NCBI GenBank assembly: GCA_010672925.1
Contig: JAAHFP010000014.1
Span: 62,001 to 126,000 of the forward strand
Length of the DNA stretch: 64,000 nt
DNA from: Symploca sp. SIO1C2
GTDB taxonomy: Bacteria; Cyanobacteriota; Cyanobacteriia; Cyanobacteriales; Coleofasciculaceae
Direction: 5' to 3'
Of this stretch, positions 59,873 through 64,000 are shown one piece after another (position 1 is the first letter of the stretch; the number at the start of each line of letters is the position of its first letter). A program made the position numbers and the translations under genes. The notes beneath the pieces were generated by a model, which saw only the letters and a list, made by a program, of their open reading frames with translations, did no database searches and was not told the origin of the DNA.

Positions 59873-61864
59873 ATGAAGGCTCTACTGTGCACTCAACAAC
59901 ATGTGAATTCCCCGAATAATCGCTTTTGTACCACATGTGGTGAAAACTTGGTGAGCAATAAAATTCATTCAGGACTAATTCTAGGCGATCGCTATCGTAT
60001 AGTTCGTCAGCTAGGGCAAGGTGGCTTTGGACGCACATACTTGGCGGCGGATCTCAGCCGCTTCAGCGAACTTTGTGTTCTCAAAGAATTTGCCCCTCAT
60101 TTTCAAGGCACTTATGCTTCCCGAAAAGCTCAACAGCTATTTGAACGGGAAGCAAAGGTTCTCCATAGGCTGCAACATCCTCAAATACCCCAGTTTAGAG
60201 AGCTCTTTCAAGTACAACAGCAAGGCAAAGACTCCCTATTTTTGGTACAAGATTTTGTTGTCGGTCAAACTTACCATGCTTTACTGATGGCTCTGAAGAG
60301 TCAGGGACACCGATTTAGCGAAGCCGAAGTAACCCAACTGCTGCTCAAAATCTTGCCAGTTTTGACATATATTCACTCCGAGGGAGTAATTCACCGGGAT
60401 ATTGCTCCGGATAATCTGATGTTACGGAGTAGTGATGGAGAGCCAGTATTGATTGACTTTGGTGGAGTCAAACAAGTAGCGATGTCAGTAGCCAGGGAGT
60501 TCCAAGGAACTATTTTTGATACCAACAAGATACCAGCGACACGAGTTGGTAAGCTGGGTTATGCTCCCCCAGAGCAGTTACAACAAGGTATGGCTTCTCC
60601 CAATAGCGATTTATATGCCTTAGCTGCCACCGCATTAGTCTTGCTCACAGGGAAAGAACCCACCCAATTAATTGAGCCTCAAAGCCTGAATTGGAACTGG
60701 CGGCAAGAGGTTGAGCTGAGTCCCCGGTTAGGAGACATTCTAGACCGTATGCTCCAACGGAAACCAAGCGATCGCTTTGGCAGTGCGACGGACGTGTTAC
60801 AAGCTCTAACTAACCAGTCAGTCGTAAGTCAGCCTCAACCTAAGCCGCAAAACCCTGATGAAGTAGAGGATGATGATCTGCCAAGATCTAATCATCTATT
60901 TTCCGGCTGGTTATGGAAAATTCCTATTACTTTGCTGGTGATTGTCACCGCTGGTAGTTTTGGCTGGTGGGGGGGCAATGTTTGGATTGAAACCAAAAAA
61001 GCTCCATCTTCCCCAGAAAAGGAGGAACTCTTTGCCAAAGACTATTCTACTTTTACTTTCTTACTAGATGATACTAACGAACCTCCTCCACCATTGAAAT
61101 TTTCTCCCCAAGAGCAGCAGCGTCGGGAAAACCTGGAGAGGCGGCTCGATAATTTGGGCATTAACCGGGAGTTTTACAGTAGTTTAGTTTATGAAGCATT
61201 TTGGAAAAGATATCCTCAGCAACAAGGACTCAAGCCAAGCAATTCTCCAAAAGATACTGAGCTTAGAGCCGACAGAGATGCGATCGCGGCTAATTTACTC
61301 TCTAAAATAGAGGAGCTCCAATTGAGCAAAGAGGCAATGAAGCGTTTGGGAAGCTATAAAAAAGCAGACCTCACCCAGTGGAGAAAAGAAGCTAACCGTC
61401 TACACCTCAGTAGCAGTGCTTTGTATGATCTAGCAGATGCCAAATTCTTCAAGCAGTTTCCTGAGGAACCACGGGAACCTTTGACTGACAAGTCTATTGG
61501 ACAAGTGTGGGAAGCGGTTGTTGGAGACACCATCAACAAGTTACAATCTCAAGCTGCTGTTGAACAAATTGTTTTTGACGAAGGAACAGTAAGCCAACAG
61601 AAAAATGGTACTCTTCAACCAGGGGAAGGTAAAGCTTTTATTGCCAGACTCTCCGAGGAGCAGCTCATGGAGGTAGAGTTAAAAGCTAATTCTTCAGCCT
61701 TGTTCAGTATCTATTGTCCTCCCAGAGTTGATCCGATTATTGAAGACTCCAAGGAACGCAGTTGGTCAGGAAATATTAAAAAATCCGGTTTTTATGAGTT
61801 TATCATAGTTTCGGAAGCTGCTGAGCCTATTGAATATCAACTCAACCTAACAGTTGAAGATTAG
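59873..61864 (+). CDS. Zinc-ribbon Ser/Thr kinase with transmembrane and PPC-like tail
   Basis: 663 residues. N-terminal zinc ribbon C6...C19-x2-C22 (CTTCG), kinase domain about 38-315: LGQGGFGRTYLAAD, LKEFAP with the ATP Lys, catalytic loop GVIHRDIAPDNLML, LIDFGGVKQ and LGYAPPEQ. In the catalytic loop the usual K of HRDxKPxN is A, a change common in this cyanobacterial 4-Cys branch, so activity is uncertain. A TM helix (about 347-366, WKIPITLLVIVTAGSFGWWG) and an extracytoplasmic part with a C-terminal beta domain (GTLQPGEGKAFIARLSEEQL, FYEFIIVSEAAEPIEYQLN). Divergent from the PaaK-like gene. Confidence 0.9.
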   Translation: MKALLCTQQHVNSPNNRFCTTCGENLVSNKIHSGLILGDRYRIVRQLGQGGFGRTYLAADLSRFSELCVLKEFAPHFQGTYASRKAQQLFEREAKVLHRLQHPQIPQFRELFQVQQQGKDSLFLVQDFVVGQTYHALLMALKSQGHRFSEAEVTQLLLKILPVLTYIHSEGVIHRDIAPDNLMLRSSDGEPVLIDFGGVKQVAMSVAREFQGTIFDTNKIPATRVGKLGYAPPEQLQQGMASPNSDLYALAATALVLLTGKEPTQLIEPQSLNWNWRQEVELSPRLGDILDRMLQRKPSDRFGSATDVLQALTNQSVVSQPQPKPQNPDEVEDDDLPRSNHLFSGWLWKIPITLLVIVTAGSFGWWGGNVWIETKKAPSSPEKEELFAKDYSTFTFLLDDTNEPPPPLKFSPQEQQRRENLERRLDNLGINREFYSSLVYEAFWKRYPQQQGLKPSNSPKDTELRADRDAIAANLLSKIEELQLSKEAMKRLGSYKKADLTQWRKEANRLHLSSSALYDLADAKFFKQFPEEPREPLTDKSIGQVWEAVVGDTINKLQSQAAVEQIVFDEGTVSQQKNGTLQPGEGKAFIARLSEEQLMEVELKANSSALFSIYCPPRVDPIIEDSKERSWSGNIKKSGFYEFIIVSEAAEPIEYQLNLTVED

Positions 61865-61973
61865 GTGTTCATTAATTAATAATAGATAATTACAATAAAG
61901 TTAAAACTCACAGTTAAGAACAATACCCGGTAGTGGAGCAGCAGAGCTGAACACGAGTAGAAAATGTCATGGT

Positions 61974-62246
61974 TTGCCAGAAATTGTGCGGGGATTAAAA
62001 ACTTTTTCAGCTCGTAGAATTAATCAATTACGCAACCAGAGAGGTGTTCCTGTCTGGCAACGAGGATACTATGAAAAGGTCATTGGCAATGAACAATCGT
62101 TACAAAATATTCGGGAATATATTGTGAATAATCCTTTGGGTTGGGAAAAGGATGAAATGCATCCCTCAAAATCATTCTCTTTCAATAATCAAATCTGGCT
62201 TAAATTCCAGGAATGCTCTCAATTTGTGATGAATCTCAATTATTAA
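61974..62246 (+). pseudogene. C-terminal remnant of a REP-associated (RAYT) Y1 transposase
   Basis: 90 residues. LPEIVRGLKTFSARRINQLR, then VPVWQRGYYEKVIGNEQSLQ and NIREYIVNNPLGWEKDEMHP (consecutive) are the end of the IS200-like RAYT family; the Tyr pair in GYYEKVI includes the likely nucleophile. The N-terminal half with the H-U-H motif is missing. The frame runs on upstream without a proper start through GGTAGTGGAGC, which is also the edge of the flanking repeat. So it is a deletion relic, not an active transposase. The adjoining 237-bp units carry the REP-like palindromes it probably once moved. Confidence 0.8.
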
Positions 62247-62253
62247 TTACAAA

Positions 62254-62490
62254 GGACAATACCCGGTAGGGGTGGGTTCACCTACCATTAAGCCTGTCCA
62301 CAAGCCAATGAGATAAACCCACCCCGGTTTAGTCCAGGATAATATCATCAAGGCCGGGGCGGGTTTAGTTTAATTATCATTGAGTAGCCTCAGTATTGAG
62401 CGAACCCGCCCCTACATCTCGTGTATAATCGCCAGCAGTGTCAGCTGATACCGTAAGCGATCGCTCACCCAACAATAGCAACCAAATTAA
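62254..62490. repeat. 237-bp tandem REP-type unit, copy 1
   Basis: Begins GGACAATACCCGGTAGGGGTGG and ends CCCAACAATAGCAACCAAATT. Inside it are three GTAGGGGCGGG/CCCGCCCCTAC-type arms (GTAGGGGTGGGTTC, CCGGGGCGGGTTTAG with AACCCACCCCGG, GAACCCGCCCCTAC) giving nested hairpins. A fragment of its left edge (TTAAGAACAATACCCGGTAG) also stands before the RAYT remnant at 61913-61932. Confidence 0.88.
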
Positions 62491-62720
62491 GAACAATATC
62501 CGGTAGGGGCGGGTTCACCTATCATTAAGCCTATCCACAAGCCAATGAGATAAACCCACCCCGGTTTAGCCCAGGATAATATCATCAAGGCCGGGGCGGG
62601 TTTAGTTAAATTATCATTGAGTAGCCTCAGTATTGAGCGAACCCGCCCCTACATTTGTATAATCGCGATCAGTATCAGCTACAGTTTTAGGCGATCGCTG
62701 ACCCAACAATAGCAAGGAAA
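62491..62720. repeat. 237-bp tandem REP-type unit, copy 2
   Basis: Collinear with copy 1 over its whole length (for example AGCCTATCCACAAGCCAATG and GTTAAATTATCATTGAGTAG), with scattered substitutions and a few short length changes near the right end. Followed at 62740-62761 by an unrelated TTTCGCAG...CTGCGAAA hairpin. Confidence 0.88.
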
Positions 62721-62817
62721 TATAGTATATATATGTATATTTCGCAGCAGCGTCTGCGAAAGTAACGCAACCTACAAGATCTGTAAACATAGCGTTTATG
62801 TTTGCTGATCGCTATAT

Positions 62818-63222
62818 CTAATAACAAGATTCTCCAGGTTGAGCAAAACATAAACGCTCTCTGCCGTAAGTTCTGCTGGGTATCACTCTCGGACGTCTAT
62901 CTATAGGTGTACTCGAAAAACGATCGCGTGCTTCAGCCGTTGCTTCATAAAGAGCTCTGGGCCTATATCCTTGACTGGCTGCTTGTTTGACGGCAAATTC
63001 ACAAGCAGAAATCCCATTGCGTCTATCAACTCCCCAGAAAATAAGGTCTCGACGACCATCAGGACTGGCAGCAACAACACCACAACGATATTCACCAGGC
63101 TGTGTAAATGGCCCTACAGTTGTTCTGCTTCCTCGAAAACCACCTTGAGCATTTGAGACTACAGAAAACCCAACAGCTAGGGAGCAGCCCAAAATCGATG
63201 ATATAGTCAACTTCTTGAACAT
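62818..63222 (-). CDS. Small secreted protein, function unknown
   Basis: 134 residues from the ATG at 63222; the frame is open to 63303 but the added residues do not improve the signal peptide. MFKKLTISSILGCSLAVGFS ends in VVSNAQG, a typical signal peptidase I site. The mature part has GEYRCGVVAASPDGRRDLIF, ISACEFAVKQAASQGYRPRA and a C-terminal RLCFAQPGESCY, four cysteines in all, so two disulfides are possible. No family known to me. Stands alone, with REP units on one side and a toxin remnant on the other. Confidence 0.72.
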   Translation of the reverse strand: MFKKLTISSILGCSLAVGFSVVSNAQGGFRGSRTTVGPFTQPGEYRCGVVAASPDGRRDLIFWGVDRRNGISACEFAVKQAASQGYRPRALYEATAEARDRFSSTPIDRRPRVIPSRTYGRERLCFAQPGESCY

Positions 63223-63412
63223 AAAAAAACTCAAAAAGTTAGGAAAAATAATACTTTCACTAAAAATATCACAATCGTGGGGTAAAATAATAATTGCTCT
63301 CACTAATTTTGGAGAAAGCTATCAAGACTGCTTAAGAAAAGAAAGTTTTCTAGTATGGCCTTACCTGCTAAAGTTAGGACAAATAGCATAGAAGCAATAA
63401 TTGCTAGAATAG

Positions 63413-63607
63413 CTAAATTGCAGGCTTTTTTGTTCCCTATTCTCCATTTTCCAATGCTTAGCGCGTTATCCCTACATGGGTAAGTTCTATACTCACCTAA
63501 AACCAGGCTTAAGGGGACTGTTGCTAATGGGATACATCATCTTCTATCGTGTTGTTGAAGATAGTGTAGAGATTTTACGGGTTGTCAGTGGTTATCGTAA
63601 TTTGTAG
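63413..63607 (+). pseudogene. ParE/RelE-family toxin C-terminal remnant
   Basis: Reading from 63413, the frame gives RYPYMGKFYTHLKPGLRGLL, then LMGYIIFYRVVEDSVEILRV and VSGYRNL before TAG at 63605. These are the last three strands of ParE toxins (P-x-M-G-x-x-Y...L-R-G...YIIFYR...EI-L-R-V-x-x-G-x-R). The N-terminal helices are gone (a stop codon stands at 63410), and no antitoxin gene precedes it. From the ATG at 63476 only 43 residues remain. Confidence 0.75.
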
Positions 63608-63782
63608 GATGTTTTCTCAGAGTAATGCTATAGGGTAAGATTTGTGATCGCTGGGTAATGGTTTAGTCCACTGAGGCAATTTTTGAAAATGATTGTACCG
63701 GCGATGTGGTGCGTTACGCTTCGCTAACACACCCTACAATAGGTATATTTTTGGGGAGCATCCCAAAGTTGTAAATGAAATC

Positions 63783-63926
63783 GCTCAAGTCATCTAAAGA
63801 GGACTAAACTTCAGGTAAAATCGAAAAATTTAGTCCATTTTAATGGACTTAAGCTATTAGCCTTGGATTTGAATCCAAGGTGAGTTAAGTCATTCAGCTA
63901 GCCAGCTATGTCTAAGCTTAAGTTGA
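63783..63926. repeat. Partial inverted copy of the 203-bp MITE
   Basis: Reverse complement of 27038-27180, with the palindromes AGTCCATTTTAATGGACT and CCTTGGATTTGAATCCAAGG intact. It lacks the AAGGAACTTAAG hairpin and both clean inverted-repeat ends. 36.6 kb from the full element and in opposite orientation. Confidence 0.85.
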
Positions 63927-64000
63927 AACTAATGAGCATCTACACCCTGACTGGATTTATGCAAACTGATGATTAAATTTAGATGCATTTTAGCTTAATC

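Larger units (their letters stand above)
63223..64000. other. Right-end region: remnants and repeats only
   Basis: Apart from the ParE remnant at 63413-63607, only dispersed repeats are seen: 63688-63752 (inverted copy of 23.03-23.09 kb), 63783-63926 (MITE fragment) and 63965-64000 (copy of 37.757 kb, cut by the window edge). No intact gene. Confidence 0.6.

Overview
The window is chromosomal DNA from a cyanobacterium, most likely a large-genome filamentous one. The evidence is psbM, psbQ, ntcA, a ferrochelatase with a chlorophyll-binding tail, hemL, a phytochrome with its response regulator, many GCGATCGC (HIP1) sites, and gaps packed with short tandem repeats (GGTGGTA, TTAGGTG and TTGTTTG types). 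The mix resembles marine Moorena/Lyngbya-type genomes, but genus is a guess from repeat style, not a measurement. No rRNA, tRNA or CRISPR array was recognised.

Layout. (1) 0.3-13.7 kb, all minus strand: a signalling block with two REC-kinase hybrids, a 1691-residue phosphorelay protein ending in an HPt domain with an Rcp1-like regulator just upstream, an ethylene-receptor-like membrane PAS sensor with no kinase domain, and a biliverdin-type phytochrome with its Rcp1-like regulator. (2) 13.7-24 kb: a repeat-rich gap, an FHA protein pair, endonuclease V, fabI, ntcA, a DUF3084 coiled-coil protein, a pilin-like protein and a Uma2 protein. (3) 24-27.2 kb: a small defence/mobile island with a truncated NACHT-type N-terminus, hicAB, a UPF0175/PIN pair, and dispersed repeats, one interrupted by a MITE. 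(4) 27.2-35.4 kb: gdhA, DUF4126, hemH, a methyltransferase, psbM, a universal stress protein, psbQ and a ThiO-like oxidase. (5) 35.7-42.6 kb: a BrnT/CopG pair, a two-gene membrane module, a broken Rpn-type nuclease, and four uncharacterised genes that share an h-DGD-(I/L) motif. (6) 42.7-51.5 kb: hemL, a PAS kinase paired with a REC-GAF-GGDEF protein, and a TPR-CHAT protease-like protein. (7) 51.8-54.4 kb: three DsrE-family genes, split by a tnpB-only IS200/IS605 element. (8) 54.5-64 kb: msrB, two Ser/Thr kinases, a PaaK-like ligase, a RAYT transposase remnant beside a tandem 237-bp REP unit, a secreted small protein and a ParE remnant.

How they fit together. Photosynthesis and tetrapyrrole genes (psbM, psbQ, hemH, hemL) and nitrogen genes (ntcA, gdhA) form the housekeeping backbone. 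Around them lie signalling proteins (about eight two-component or phytochrome proteins, two eukaryotic-type kinases and an FHA pair) and islands of toxin-antitoxin genes and repeat elements. The most unusual items are the four-gene DGD-motif cluster; the PAS sensor that has lost one copper ligand and its kinase but gained an S23-like tail; three genes whose start codons lie in the same intergenic repeat family; a MITE nested in a repeat; and the tnpB element whose end hairpin stops 7 bases before a dsrE-like start codon.
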